Assembly (NCBI GenBank): GCA_934463425.1
Contig: CAKSJP010000003.1
Coordinates: 1 to 64,000, forward strand
DNA length: 64,000 nucleotides
Source: an uncultured Ruminococcus sp.
GTDB lineage: Bacteria; Bacillota; Clostridia; Oscillospirales; Ruminococcaceae
Reading direction: 5' to 3'
The notes beneath the pieces were generated by a model. That model worked only from the letters and a program-made list of their open reading frames with translations, was not told the DNA's origin and did not search any database. Shown here one piece after another: positions 26,847-36,242 of the stretch. How positions within the stretch are numbered: position 1 is the first letter of the stretch; the number at the start of each line of letters is the position of its first letter. Both the position numbers and the translations under genes were made by a program.

Positions 26847-27035
26847 TGAATTTCTTGGAAAAATCTGCGAGATTATGTTGATTTTGAAGAAAAATGGGTG
26901 TATAATAGTATTATCAAAACTCAACGCAGGATAACTTCAAATTAACCTGCATTAGTTTTCAACTTAAATTTGGTTTTACAATTCTTTGCGTTAGAAATAT
27001 ATAAATGAAATAATGAGTATGGGTAGGAGTTTATT

Positions 27036-27974
27036 GTGATTGTTAAAGAACGCTTCGATGAATTCTATGTTTATAAAAGTGATGATGCACACTCGTTTAT
27101 TTATGCAGATTGTTTTGATGTGAATTTATTTATGAATGGTCTAGCCGAATATATTTTAAGTGAAACAAATCTGTTAAACTATGCAAATTCATTGACCCCA
27201 ATAGAATTCTCCCCAACTCCTAAAATTTACAAAAAACTATATATGACTATAAGCTCTTTTCTCAATAATGAGTTGGAACTTTTGACTTATAATAATGTTA
27301 CAAAAGAAGTAGAAGATGTACTTGGAGATGAATATAAATTTATATCTAAGGATGGAAAGACACTAATCCAAAATGATAAAATGGGTAAAATTGGTGAGTA
27401 TGTATTTCACGTACTTTTATCGAATTATTTTAAGGTGCATTGTATCCTTCCTAAGTTCAGATGTACAACTGATCGAAATATGAGTGTATTTGGAATAGAT
27501 GCTCTTTTTTTTAATCCTGAAACCTCAACCATAATGTTTGGCGAATCCAAAGTTTGCAAAACAATTGAAAATGCCATAACCTTAATAAATCGTTCGTTAT
27601 TAGATTATGAAAATCAAATTTCAGAAGAGTATAAGGTGGTGCTTTCAAATGACGATGCTTTTAAACTTTCGGATGAATTTATTGAGGCATTTAAAGAACA
27701 TACAGATATTTGTATGACATTCGAAGAATTTATTGCTGCTGCAGACATAAACAGAATTTGTGTTCCAACATTTATTGCTCATGGTAATAGTAAAACTAAT
27801 AACACTATAGAGTATTACCTTGAACAGATGAATACTAAAATTACAAAGCGAAAATATTTTGACCTGGATACTGATTATCTGTTTATCTCACTTCCGCTCA
27901 TTGATAAAGCTAAAATGATGGATGTCATCATGAAAAAGGTGGTGAAGAAGTGCAATGAGTATAAACAAAAATGA
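27036..27974 (+). CDS. hamA: HamA, nuclease subunit of Hachiman anti-phage system (DUF1837)
   Basis: The 312-residue protein has the HamA C-terminal domain: GKIGEYVFHVLLSNYF (about 122-137), then LPKFRCTTDRNMSVFGIDAL (about 143-162) and IMFGESKVCK (about 172-181). GID and ESK supply the Asp and Glu-x-Lys of a PD-(D/E)XK nuclease. In Hachiman, HamA is held by the HamB helicase and released on DNA damage to degrade DNA. GTG start with AGGAG 7 nt upstream. The last 20 nt overlap hamB. The pair is strikingly AT-rich against the downstream core genes, as expected for a transferred defence island. Confidence 0.88.
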   Translation: MIVKERFDEFYVYKSDDAHSFIYADCFDVNLFMNGLAEYILSETNLLNYANSLTPIEFSPTPKIYKKLYMTISSFLNNELELLTYNNVTKEVEDVLGDEYKFISKDGKTLIQNDKMGKIGEYVFHVLLSNYFKVHCILPKFRCTTDRNMSVFGIDALFFNPETSTIMFGESKVCKTIENAITLINRSLLDYENQISEEYKVVLSNDDAFKLSDEFIEAFKEHTDICMTFEEFIAAADINRICVPTFIAHGNSKTNNTIEYYLEQMNTKITKRKYFDLDTDYLFISLPLIDKAKMMDVIMKKVVKKCNEYKQK

Positions 27975-30036
27975 GTTGCATTTTGATGATATTCAAGTCT
28001 ATCGTGATGAGTATATTCGTCAAATAAATCAACATAATGATAAATCTGCATTTGCTATGGCTAATGCAGATTCTCTATATGCAATGGGACTAACAATGTA
28101 TTCTCGTGAATACTCATTTGCATCATTAATTTATAGTGCATTTGCTACATCTGCTTTAGATAGTAATATATCTTTGCATCCTGAGCAAAGAAAAGTACTA
28201 GAATTAATTAAAAAAAATAGGGGGCTAATCTTTAGTGCTCCTACAAGTTTTGGAAAAACATTTATAGTATTTGAATATATTTGTCGAGCGCAACCACAGA
28301 ATGTTGTTATGGTCGTGCCTACATTAGCCCTTATTGACGAGTATAAACAAAAAATTATACGACAATACAAAGACAAATTTTCTGACTATAATATTTATCT
28401 ATCTATTGATCCAGAAAAGGCATATGATTTTTCAAAAAAGAATATTTTTATTGTTACACACGATAGGGTAATTGATGAAAGTATAGCAACTTTATTTGAA
28501 TCCATCGATTTTTTAATTATTGATGAAGTTTATAAGTTACAAAAGGATACTTCCAATGATAGAGTTCTTATACTAAACATTGCATACTGTAATATGGTGA
28601 AACGAAGTAAAAAATATGTTTTGCTTGCCCCTTTTATAAGCGGTGTAGAAAACTTGGAAAAATTAGATGACATTCCTGCTTTCTACAGTACAAATTTTTC
28701 CCCTGTGGTCAACGATGTAAAGATATATAACATTCTTGATGAAAATGAAAGAAGTCTATACACGGACAAAATATTGATGTCTATCACACCACAAGATAAT
28801 ACCTTAATCTATTTTCCAACCGTTGTTGCAATTGATAAATTTATTGAACAGACACAGATTCAAAATCAGGCATTGGAATTAGATGACAACCCCATTTTAA
28901 AAGACTTCATTTCTTGGGCAAAAAGAGAGATTCATCCTCAATGGTCAATAATAAAAGCACTTGAAAAAGGTTTTCTTGTTCATCATGGTCAGTTACCACT
29001 TGGTATTAGAATGTTGGAGTTATCATTGTTTAATAATCCAAACTCTCATTTTTCCAAATTGATATGCACGTCTACGTTATTGGAGGGCGTTAATACGTCA
29101 GCTAAAAACATTATTATCACTAAGCCTTGTCGTAGTTATAATAAGACATTTGACGCATTTGATTTCTATAATCTTGTCGGGCGTACTGGACGACTTTATC
29201 AGCATTACCTAGGGGTTGCATACTATATTAAAGCCCCTCAGGATCCTTTCTATGAAAAAGAAGCAGCAGTTAAATCTATAGAATTTGAATTAACAGATAA
29301 TAGTATCGATATGGATATAAATTTTGGAAACTATTCATCACATCCGGAGTTTCTTGAAATATTGGATAAGCTTAACATTACTGCTGAACAGTATAAAGAA
29401 AACGTTGCAAGAAAATATCGATTTTCAACTGTTGAATTCTTACTGAATAATTATTATAAATATAAAAGTAGTTTGTTAGATGTGCTGTATCAACAAAATA
29501 AAAACCCTAATCAAAGTAAGTTAGAATTAATTCGTGTGCTTTGCAGGATACTCGGGATGAAGGAATATAATTTTAAACTAAAAACATTCATAATCAACAG
29601 ACTTACTTATAAATATCGTCAATCTATACGAGAAGTCGTAGATGCTACGCTAAAATGTTACAAGCAAGCTAATTTTTCTAGTGTTATCAATACTGCTATT
29701 CGATATAAATCAAGTTATATTGAATTTACATTCTATAGTCAAGTTGATTTGTTGCGTTACTTTATGGAATGTGAACATGTTTCTCCAATACTTGTTACCA
29801 CTCTGCATGAACGGCTAATGAAAAATATTGAGATTTTGTATTATTTAAAATCTCCAAGTAAAAAGATGCTAAAAGATATGGGGATATATGAAGGAGATAT
29901 TGATAATATAATCAAAGTGATTGGAAGTGATTTTTCAAGTGTTGCTGAGCTACAATCTTTATTAGTTCGCAATTATTCTAAACTAAATGAGATAAGTATT
30001 GTTTCTAAATACATAATTTTGGGCTTGATAAGCTGA
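27955..30036 (+). CDS. hamB: HamB, superfamily 2 helicase of Hachiman anti-phage system
   Basis: The 693-residue DExH-type helicase has Walker A in SAPTSFGKTF (about 94-103), VVPTLALIDEY (motif Ia), IIDEVYKL (motif II, with DEVY in place of DEAH) and CTSTLLEGVN. Motif VI is NLVGRTGRL (about 407-415). The C-terminal 230 residues are helical, as in HamB. HamB senses aberrant DNA and controls the HamA nuclease. The ATG lies inside the end of hamA, so the two are made from one transcript. No further defence gene follows; 30037-30178 appears empty. Confidence 0.88.
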   Translation: MSINKNELHFDDIQVYRDEYIRQINQHNDKSAFAMANADSLYAMGLTMYSREYSFASLIYSAFATSALDSNISLHPEQRKVLELIKKNRGLIFSAPTSFGKTFIVFEYICRAQPQNVVMVVPTLALIDEYKQKIIRQYKDKFSDYNIYLSIDPEKAYDFSKKNIFIVTHDRVIDESIATLFESIDFLIIDEVYKLQKDTSNDRVLILNIAYCNMVKRSKKYVLLAPFISGVENLEKLDDIPAFYSTNFSPVVNDVKIYNILDENERSLYTDKILMSITPQDNTLIYFPTVVAIDKFIEQTQIQNQALELDDNPILKDFISWAKREIHPQWSIIKALEKGFLVHHGQLPLGIRMLELSLFNNPNSHFSKLICTSTLLEGVNTSAKNIIITKPCRSYNKTFDAFDFYNLVGRTGRLYQHYLGVAYYIKAPQDPFYEKEAAVKSIEFELTDNSIDMDINFGNYSSHPEFLEILDKLNITAEQYKENVARKYRFSTVEFLLNNYYKYKSSLLDVLYQQNKNPNQSKLELIRVLCRILGMKEYNFKLKTFIINRLTYKYRQSIREVVDATLKCYKQANFSSVINTAIRYKSSYIEFTFYSQVDLLRYFMECEHVSPILVTTLHERLMKNIEILYYLKSPSKKMLKDMGIYEGDIDNIIKVIGSDFSSVAELQSLLVRNYSKLNEISIVSKYIILGLIS

Positions 30037-30178
30037 ATTGTGTTCTTTAAGATGTTATAAATACAATTTACCTTACTTTAATTCATAGCTTAGTAGATAT
30101 AAATGCTAATACAATGAAATAAATAGTGTAAATTAGGAACATCTATTTTATAGTTACAATACATTTATCATCCCCAGC

Positions 30179-30214
30179 GCCGCCTTTGCCGCACTAGCAT
30201 AGGCGGCATTTTTT
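30179..30214 (+). terminator. Intrinsic terminator at the end of the accessory island
   Basis: GCCGCC (30179-30184) pairs with GGCGGC (30202-30207), followed by six T residues after an A. It separates the Hachiman operon from the core-like PTS genes. Confidence 0.75.
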
Positions 30215-30330
30215 GTTGACAGAACATGCAGAAACATTTTGAAATCTCGCTTTTTTGTTTATGATAGACAAATTGGATTCTCTTGATTTGTTTAAAAAGT
30301 AGATTCTTAGAACAAAATGCTTGTTGTATA

Positions 30331-30359
30331 TTGACAAATATCCCTTTACATGATAGAAT
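30331..30359 (+). promoter_or_regulatory. Promoter of the glucose PTS antiterminator gene
   Basis: TTGACA (30331-30336), 17-bp spacer, TAGAAT (30354-30359). It precedes the leader terminator by about 75 nt. Confidence 0.75.
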
Positions 30360-30433
30360 GATTGTAGTGAAATTGATATTGCTTTTTCACATAGATATTG
30401 GAATGTTACCTTTCATTTGATTTGATTGGGCAT

Positions 30434-30496
30434 AACCAACTTTTATACGCGCAAACTGGAAACAGGATAGGAGCGGTATAGGGGTTGGCTTTTTTT
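30434..30496 (+). promoter_or_regulatory. Leader terminator with RAT-like antiterminator site
   Basis: A long stem (CCAAC 30436-30440 with GTTGG 30484-30488; TATACGC with GCGGTATA inside) ends in a run of seven T residues. The interior AACTGGAAACAGGATAGG resembles the RAT element (ACTG...CAGG) bound by BglG/LicT/GlcT proteins. The gene product downstream would then stabilise an antiterminator in its own leader. The RAT match is imperfect. Confidence 0.55.
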
Positions 30497-30517
30497 ATAC
30501 AATTTTTGAGGTGCTTT

Positions 30518-31360
30518 ATGAAAATTGTGAAAATCATCAACAACAATACCGTGTGTGCTGTGGATAAAAGAGGAAAAGAACAGATCGTTTCTGGAAAAGG
30601 CATTGGCTTCGGCAAGAAGCGCGGGGAAACTGTCGATCCAGCGCAAATTCAGAAAGTGTACATGATTACCGACTCTGCTTTGCGAAAGCGATTAGTAGAA
30701 TGCCTAACAGAAATTCCCTATGAGCGTATCCAATTGACTTCAGATTTGGTGGAGTATATTTCAGAACATATTCATGAGTCATTGAATGAGTCGCTGATTA
30801 TTAGTTTATCGGATCACATTAGCTTTGCCATTGAACGGCAAAAGCAGGGACTTGCTTTTGCAAATCCGCTGATGGAATCCATTCGGGAATATTTCCCGGA
30901 GGAATTGGCACTGGGGCAATATTGCCTGAGCGAAATTCAACAAAGAATGCAGATCACGCTTCCAGATGATGAGGCAGGCTTTATTGCAATGCACATCATC
31001 AATGCAAGACTGCATACCAATATGGGACAAGTATCCGATATCACAAAGCTGGTGAATGCCTGCGCAGAAATTGCAGATACTTTTTATCGGGGCAAACTGG
31101 ACAAGGCATCCATTGCTTACGAACGTTTCTTGGTGCATTTGAAATATCTGGCAAAACGGCTGTTTCAATCGCAGGAACTACCCAATGTCTTGAGCAGAGA
31201 TGCAGAAATGCTCGACTTCTTTCGGCAAAAATTTCAGAAGCATTATCGCTGTGCAAAATGTATGCAGGATTATATTCTGAAAAATTTCTCAAAAATGATT
31301 TCGGAGGATGAGATGCTGACGCTGACCATTCATCTGAAAAAAATCAGCGAATCCCGTTAA
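30518..31360 (+). CDS. BglG-family transcription antiterminator (LicT/GlcT type)
   Basis: A 280-residue RNA-binding antiterminator. The CAT RNA-binding domain occupies residues 1-55 (MKIVKIINNNTVCAVDKRGK, GKGIGFGKKRGE). It is followed by PRD1 (about 70-170, with conserved His in SLSDHISFAIER) and PRD2 (about 175-280, MHIINARLH and LTIHLKK). PRDs are phosphorylated by PTS proteins and so gate RNA binding according to sugar flux. The start at 30518 has TTGAGGTG upstream. The next gene is a glucose-type PTS permease, which makes it GlcT-like in function. An imperfect RAT-like stretch also lies at 31375-31400 before ptsG. Confidence 0.93.
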   Translation: MKIVKIINNNTVCAVDKRGKEQIVSGKGIGFGKKRGETVDPAQIQKVYMITDSALRKRLVECLTEIPYERIQLTSDLVEYISEHIHESLNESLIISLSDHISFAIERQKQGLAFANPLMESIREYFPEELALGQYCLSEIQQRMQITLPDDEAGFIAMHIINARLHTNMGQVSDITKLVNACAEIADTFYRGKLDKASIAYERFLVHLKYLAKRLFQSQELPNVLSRDAEMLDFFRQKFQKHYRCAKCMQDYILKNFSKMISEDEMLTLTIHLKKISESR

Positions 31361-31444
31361 AAACGTCGGACACATTGCAACTGGTACCTAGTAATGATTT
31401 CGGCGTGAATATATAAAACCCCAATCATTTAGGAGGACATTGTA
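31361..31444 (+). promoter_or_regulatory. Short leader between antiterminator gene and ptsG
   Basis: It contains AACTGGTACCTAG, reminiscent of half a RAT site, and an inverted repeat AATGATT/AATCATT that ends just before AGGAGG. No T-run follows, so any control here would act on translation or be vestigial. Confidence 0.35.
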
Positions 31445-33613
31445 ATGAAAGACAAAGTTTTTGGCGTTTTGCAGCGCGTGGGGCGATCCTTTATGCTACC
31501 CATTGCACTGCTGCCTGTGGCAGGACTTCTCCTGGGTCTGGGAAGTTCCTTTACCAATGCTACAACCATTGAGACCTATCATCTGGGAAATGTGATTTAT
31601 GAGGGTGGACTGCTCTATACGATCCTGGATATCATGAGCAAGGCGGGCAGTGCTGTATTCGACAACCTGGCGTTGTTGTTTGCCATGGGCGTTTCCATTG
31701 GCATGGCAAAAAAAGAAAAGGAAGTTGCAGCACTTTCCGGCGCGATCGCTTATCTTGTCATGAACACTGCGATCAGCGCACTGATCTCTGCAAAGGGCGG
31801 CGTAGAAGCAATGGCAGCAAACTCCACCACATCGGTGCTAGGTATCACCACGCTGCAAATGGGCGTGTTTGGCGGTATCCTGGTAGGACTGGGCGTTGCA
31901 GCACTGCACAATCGATTTTATAAGATCGAGTTGCCCCAGGTGTTGTCCTTCTTCGGCGGCACACGATTTGTCCCCATCATTTCTACAGTAGTTTATCTGA
32001 TTGTCGGCGTTATCATGTTCTATCTCTGGCCGATCGTGCAGTCTGGTATCTCTCATCTGGGTACATTGGTACTCCACTCCGGTTATGCCGGCACATGGAT
32101 CTATGGTATTCTGGAACGTGCACTGATTCCCTTTGGCCTGCATCATGTATTCTATATGCCGTTCTGGCAGACAGAACTGGGTGGTTCTATGATGATCGAC
32201 GGCAACATGGTTTCCGGTGCACAGAACATTTTCTTTGCTGAGCTGGCATCCAAGTCCACCACAGAGTTTTCTGTTTCTGCAACACGCTTCATGTCCGGTA
32301 AATTCCCGTTCATGATCTTCGGTCTGCCGGCTGCGGCATTTGCCATGTACCGTGCAGCACGTCCGGAAAAGAAAAAGGTAGTCGGAAGCCTGCTGCTTTC
32401 CGCAGCCCTGACTTCTATGATTACTGGTATCACCGAGCCGCTGGAATTCACATTCCTGTTCGTAGCACCGCTGATGTATGCAGTACACTGCGTGCTGGCT
32501 GGTCTGTCCTATATGCTGATGCATATTCTGAACGTTGGCGTCGGCATGACATTCTCCGGCGGTGCCATTGACCTGACACTGTTCGGTATTCTCCAGGGCA
32601 ATGCAAAAACCCATTGGATCTGGATCGTCGTTGTGGGATTGATCTATGCGGTTGTTTATTATTTCGTATTCTACTTTATGATTACCAAGCTGAATCTGAA
32701 AACACCGGGCAGAGAATCGGATGACGTAGAGCCAAAGCTGTATCGCAGAAGCGATGTCAATGCAGCAAAGGCAGAGAAAAAGTCTGCCGGCGCAGCCGCA
32801 GTGGATATGATTAGTGCCATGGTGCTGAAAGGTCTGGGCGGTAAGGCAAACCTGTCCGATCTGGACTGCTGTGCGACTCGTCTGCGCGTGACTGTAACAG
32901 ATGCTGCGTTGGTAAACGATGCGATGCTGAAAGCCAGCGGCGCATCCGGCGTTATTCACAAGGGCAACGGTGTGCAGGTCATTTATGGACCAAAGGTATC
33001 TGTCATTAAGTCGAATCTGGAAAATTTCCTGGATACACCGGAATCCGATGATCTGGACAGCTTGTTTGCAGAATCCGAGGCAGAGGCTGCTGCGGAAACC
33101 ACAAAGCCGGAACCGGAGCAGAAAGCAGAAGCCGCAAAGCCGGAAAGTACTGGCGCTGAAATTATGACAATTTTTGCACACATGAATGGCACGGCAATTC
33201 CGGTGGAGGAAGTAGAGGACGAAGTGTTCTCGCAGAAGATTCTGGGAGACGGCATTGCGATTCGCCCGGCAGAGGGGAAGCTGTATGCACCTTGTGACGG
33301 AACGATCGAAACTGTTTTTGAAACCAAGCATGCGGTAAACATGACTGCTGTAAATGGCGCTGAACTGCTGATGCACATCGGTATTGACACCGTAAAGCTG
33401 GAGGGCAAGTATTTCGAGGCACACGTCACCGATGGACAGCAGGTCAAAAAGGGCGACTTGCTGGTAAGCTTTGATATGGACGCGATCACCGCCGCAGGCT
33501 ACAAGCTGACTACACCGCTGCTGGTGTGCAATGCAGATGACTATACAGCGATCACACCAGTCGCACAGGGAACGGTTTCTGCCGGAACAGCGGCAATTCA
33601 GATCACAAAGTAA
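31445..33613 (+). CDS. ptsG: Glucose-type PTS permease, EIICBA fusion
   Basis: A 722-residue three-domain glucose-family phosphotransferase permease. EIIC is at about residues 1-425, with many membrane helices and ITEPLEFTFLFVAP. EIIB is at about 455-535, with phosphocysteine in LDCCATRLRVTV. An acidic Glu/Ala linker follows (540-575), then EIIA (about 575-722) with the phospho-His in LLMHIGIDTVKLEG. It takes up and phosphorylates glucose (or a close hexose). AGGAGG precedes the ATG. Together with ptsH and ptsI downstream it forms a self-contained uptake operon controlled by the antiterminator upstream. Confidence 0.95.
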   Translation: MKDKVFGVLQRVGRSFMLPIALLPVAGLLLGLGSSFTNATTIETYHLGNVIYEGGLLYTILDIMSKAGSAVFDNLALLFAMGVSIGMAKKEKEVAALSGAIAYLVMNTAISALISAKGGVEAMAANSTTSVLGITTLQMGVFGGILVGLGVAALHNRFYKIELPQVLSFFGGTRFVPIISTVVYLIVGVIMFYLWPIVQSGISHLGTLVLHSGYAGTWIYGILERALIPFGLHHVFYMPFWQTELGGSMMIDGNMVSGAQNIFFAELASKSTTEFSVSATRFMSGKFPFMIFGLPAAAFAMYRAARPEKKKVVGSLLLSAALTSMITGITEPLEFTFLFVAPLMYAVHCVLAGLSYMLMHILNVGVGMTFSGGAIDLTLFGILQGNAKTHWIWIVVVGLIYAVVYYFVFYFMITKLNLKTPGRESDDVEPKLYRRSDVNAAKAEKKSAGAAAVDMISAMVLKGLGGKANLSDLDCCATRLRVTVTDAALVNDAMLKASGASGVIHKGNGVQVIYGPKVSVIKSNLENFLDTPESDDLDSLFAESEAEAAAETTKPEPEQKAEAAKPESTGAEIMTIFAHMNGTAIPVEEVEDEVFSQKILGDGIAIRPAEGKLYAPCDGTIETVFETKHAVNMTAVNGAELLMHIGIDTVKLEGKYFEAHVTDGQQVKKGDLLVSFDMDAITAAGYKLTTPLLVCNADDYTAITPVAQGTVSAGTAAIQITK

Positions 33614-33672
33614 AGGTAACCAACACTGCTTTTGCAGATGCTATAATAAAATTTATTTAGGAGGAATTACTC

Positions 33673-33930
33673 ATGAAAACATTCACTTACACCATCCAGG
33701 ACGAAGTAGGCATCCACGCAAGACCGGCAGGACTGCTGGCAAAGAAGGCAAAGGAATTCCAGAGCACCATTACCATGGAAAAGGGCGGAAAGTCTGTGAA
33801 CCTGACCAAGCTGATGGCAGTCATGGGCATGGGCGTGAAGTGCGGCGATACTGTGACCGTTTCTGTTGACGGCGCAGACGAAGAAACCGCTTTCGCAGAG
33901 ATGCAGGCGTTCTTCCAGCAGAACCTCTGA
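33673..33930 (+). CDS. ptsH: HPr phosphocarrier protein
   Basis: The 85-residue HPr has the catalytic His15 in VGIHARPAG. It relays phosphate from Enzyme I to the EIIA domains. At the regulatory position 46, where Firmicutes HPr normally has the Ser phosphorylated by HPr kinase, this protein reads NLTKLMAVMG: residue 46 is Lys, residue 45 Thr. Classical Ser46-dependent CcpA co-repression therefore seems impossible for this copy. AGGAGG precedes the ATG and the gene sits between ptsG and ppa. Confidence 0.97.
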   Translation: MKTFTYTIQDEVGIHARPAGLLAKKAKEFQSTITMEKGGKSVNLTKLMAVMGMGVKCGDTVTVSVDGADEETAFAEMQAFFQQNL

Positions 33931-33966
33931 GTTCTCGAAAAAACATTCATATAGGAGGGAAAATCC

Positions 33967-34509
33967 ATGAATATCTGGCATGACATTGACGAAGAACGTA
34001 TCTATCCCACAGATTTTACCGCTGTTGTGGAAATCTCCATGGGCAGCAATATGAAGTATGAACTGGACAAGAAAACCGGTATGCTTTCCCTGGACAGAGT
34101 GCTGTTCACGGCAACACACTATCCCATGAACTACGGCTTCATTCCCAGAACCTACGCAGACGACCACGACCCACTGGACGTGCTGCTGCTCTGCTCCGAG
34201 CCGATTCTGCCTATGACGCTGGTGCGCAGCTATCCCATTGGTGTCATGACCATGGAGGACGGCGGCATGGGCGACGAGAAGATCATTGCCATTCCCTACG
34301 GCGATCCCACCTATATGAGCTATACCGATGTTAGCGAACTGCCCAAGCATATTTTCGATGAGCTGATGCACTTTTTCTCAGTGTATAAGCAGCTGGAACG
34401 GGGCAAGCAGACCGAAGTCAAGGACATCGGCGGGCCGCTGGCGGCAGTGGCAGTCATGGAAAAGGCAATGGAAAACTATCGGAAGAAGTTCGGTACTGCA
34501 GAGGCGTAA
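33967..34509 (+). CDS. ppa: Inorganic pyrophosphatase (family I)
   Basis: A 180-residue soluble pyrophosphatase hydrolysing PPi to phosphate. The signature DDHDPLDVLLL (about residues 59-69) contains the three metal-binding Asp residues, and the upstream YPMNYGFIPRT and the downstream DIGGPLAAV belong to the family. Strong ribosome binding site AGGAGG. It is placed unusually between ptsH and ptsI, 15 nt before the latter; the link may be energetic (drawing biosynthesis forward when sugar is abundant), but this is only suggested by position. Confidence 0.93.
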   Translation: MNIWHDIDEERIYPTDFTAVVEISMGSNMKYELDKKTGMLSLDRVLFTATHYPMNYGFIPRTYADDHDPLDVLLLCSEPILPMTLVRSYPIGVMTMEDGGMGDEKIIAIPYGDPTYMSYTDVSELPKHIFDELMHFFSVYKQLERGKQTEVKDIGGPLAAVAVMEKAMENYRKKFGTAEA

Positions 34510-34524
34510 GGAGGAATTGGAATC

Positions 34525-36162
34525 ATGAAACAATTTACCGGAAAAGGTGTGTACGGCGCAGTTGCAATGGGCAAAATTTCGTTGTTCAAAAAGCAGGATA
34601 CCTTGATCCAGCGCACCTCTGTCACAGATACCGAGGCGGAAAAAGCCAGAGTAGAGGCGGCAAAGGCTGCGGCATCAGAACAGCTTCAGGCGATCTATGA
34701 AAAAGCACTGAAAGAAGTGGGTGAGACCAATGCCCAGATCTTTGAGATCCACATGATGATGCTGGAGGACGATGACTACAACGAGAGCATTCAGAACATC
34801 ATTGACACCCAGAAAGTCAACGCCGAGTATGCGGTTTCCATTACCGCAGACAACTTTGCCGAGATGTTCTCCGCCATGGACGATGCCTATATGCAGGCAC
34901 GGGCTGCCGATGTTCGGGACATCTCCGACCGCATCATTGCCAATCTGACGGGAAACGTTGCTGTGCAGGAGGATTCCGACGAAAAACGCATCATCTGTGC
35001 CGACGACCTTGCTCCCAGCGAAACGGTTTCTCTGGACAAGGACAAGGTGCTGGCGTTTGTGACGGCACACGGCTCGTCTAACTCTCACACGGCGATTCTT
35101 GCCCGGAACATGAACATTCCGGCAGTCATCGGTGTGGGCAGCGATTTCCTGAAAGAAGTGCAGGACGGCACCGAGGCAATTGTAGACGGCTTTACCGGTG
35201 AGATTTTCGTAGATCCGGACGAGACAACTCGCCAGCGTCTGCTGGAAAAGCAGAAGGCAGACGAGGAGAAAAAGCGACTGCTGCTGGAACTGAAAGGCAA
35301 GGAAAACGTCACCAAGGACGGCACCAAAGTCAACATCTACGCCAACATCGGCAGTGTGGACAATATCGGTGCAGTGCTGCTCAACGATGCTGGCGGTATC
35401 GGACTGTTCCGGAGCGAGTTCCTGTATCTGGAAAACACGGACTACCCCAACGAGGAACAGCAGTTCCTGGCGTATAAGCGTGTGCTGGAAAGCATGGCAG
35501 GAAAGAAAGTCATTATCCGCACGCTGGACATTGGTGCAGACAAGCAGGTGGACTATTTCCACTTGAAAAAAGAGGATAATCCGGCAATGGGCTACCGTGC
35601 CATTCGCATTTGCCTGACCAGACCGGAGATCTTCAAGACTCAGCTCCGGGCGCTGTACCGGGCATCCATTTACGGCAATCTGGGCGTTATGTTCCCCATG
35701 ATTACCAGCGTGTCCGAACTGGAAAAAATCCTTGCGATCTGCGAGGAGGTCAAGGCAGAGCTCCGGGAGCAGGGCGTGACTTATTCCGACACTATGGAAC
35801 TGGGCATCATGATCGAAACGCCGGCAGCTGCCATTATCAGCGACCGTCTGGCACCCATGGTGGACTTTTTCAGCGTCGGTACCAACGATCTGACCCAGTA
35901 CACTCTCGCCTGTGACCGGCAGAACCCGGATATTGAACCGTTCATCGACACCCACCACGAGGCGATTCTGCGGCTTATTGAAATGAGTGCCAAGAATGCC
36001 CACGCCAACGGTGCATGGATCGGTATCTGCGGCGAACTGGCGGCGGATACTACGCTGACGGAAACATTCCTGCGTATGGGCATCGACGAACTTTCCGTTT
36101 CGCCGGCATTCGTGCTGAAAGTGCGGGACGCTGTGCGGAATGTAGATCTGCGGAAATCGTAA
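34525..36162 (+). CDS. ptsI: PTS Enzyme I (phosphoenolpyruvate-protein phosphotransferase)
   Basis: The 545-residue Enzyme I moves phosphate from PEP to HPr. The phospho-His lies in GSSNSHTAILARNMNIPAV (about residue 188). The PEP-binding barrel follows with GIGLFRSEFLYL, FRTLD-like VIIRTLDIGADKQ, MFPMI and FSVGTNDLTQYTLACDR, and ends with ICGELA. It is slightly shorter than the usual 570-575 residues. Start ATG after AAGGAGG. Last gene of the glucose PTS operon, followed by a strong bidirectional terminator. Confidence 0.97.
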   Translation: MKQFTGKGVYGAVAMGKISLFKKQDTLIQRTSVTDTEAEKARVEAAKAAASEQLQAIYEKALKEVGETNAQIFEIHMMMLEDDDYNESIQNIIDTQKVNAEYAVSITADNFAEMFSAMDDAYMQARAADVRDISDRIIANLTGNVAVQEDSDEKRIICADDLAPSETVSLDKDKVLAFVTAHGSSNSHTAILARNMNIPAVIGVGSDFLKEVQDGTEAIVDGFTGEIFVDPDETTRQRLLEKQKADEEKKRLLLELKGKENVTKDGTKVNIYANIGSVDNIGAVLLNDAGGIGLFRSEFLYLENTDYPNEEQQFLAYKRVLESMAGKKVIIRTLDIGADKQVDYFHLKKEDNPAMGYRAIRICLTRPEIFKTQLRALYRASIYGNLGVMFPMITSVSELEKILAICEEVKAELREQGVTYSDTMELGIMIETPAAAIISDRLAPMVDFFSVGTNDLTQYTLACDRQNPDIEPFIDTHHEAILRLIEMSAKNAHANGAWIGICGELAADTTLTETFLRMGIDELSVSPAFVLKVRDAVRNVDLRKS

Positions 36163-36176
36163 GAATCACAGAAATC

Positions 36177-36224
36177 AAAAAAGCGTTTCGGAACGACAGA
36201 GAAAAGTCGTTCCGAAACGCTTTT
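36177..36224. terminator. Bidirectional terminator between ptsI and galE
   Basis: A stem of about 18 bp (AAAAGCGTTTCGGAACGAC and its complement) with an 8-9-nt loop is flanked by A-runs and T-runs on both sides. It serves the convergent ptsI and galE units. Confidence 0.92.
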
Positions 36225-36242
36225 GCTTTTTAGCATGTATGG

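Noticed and set aside
25859..30036. Hachiman and the tyrosine integrase as one element
   Set aside because: The TGTCGA repeats bracket only 21421-26846, leaving hamA-hamB outside; no repeat was seen beyond hamB.
31838..33424. Open frame of 528 codons opposite ptsG
   Set aside because: Antisense shadow; composition rich in Cys/His/Gln without any domain, while the plus strand encodes a complete PTS permease.
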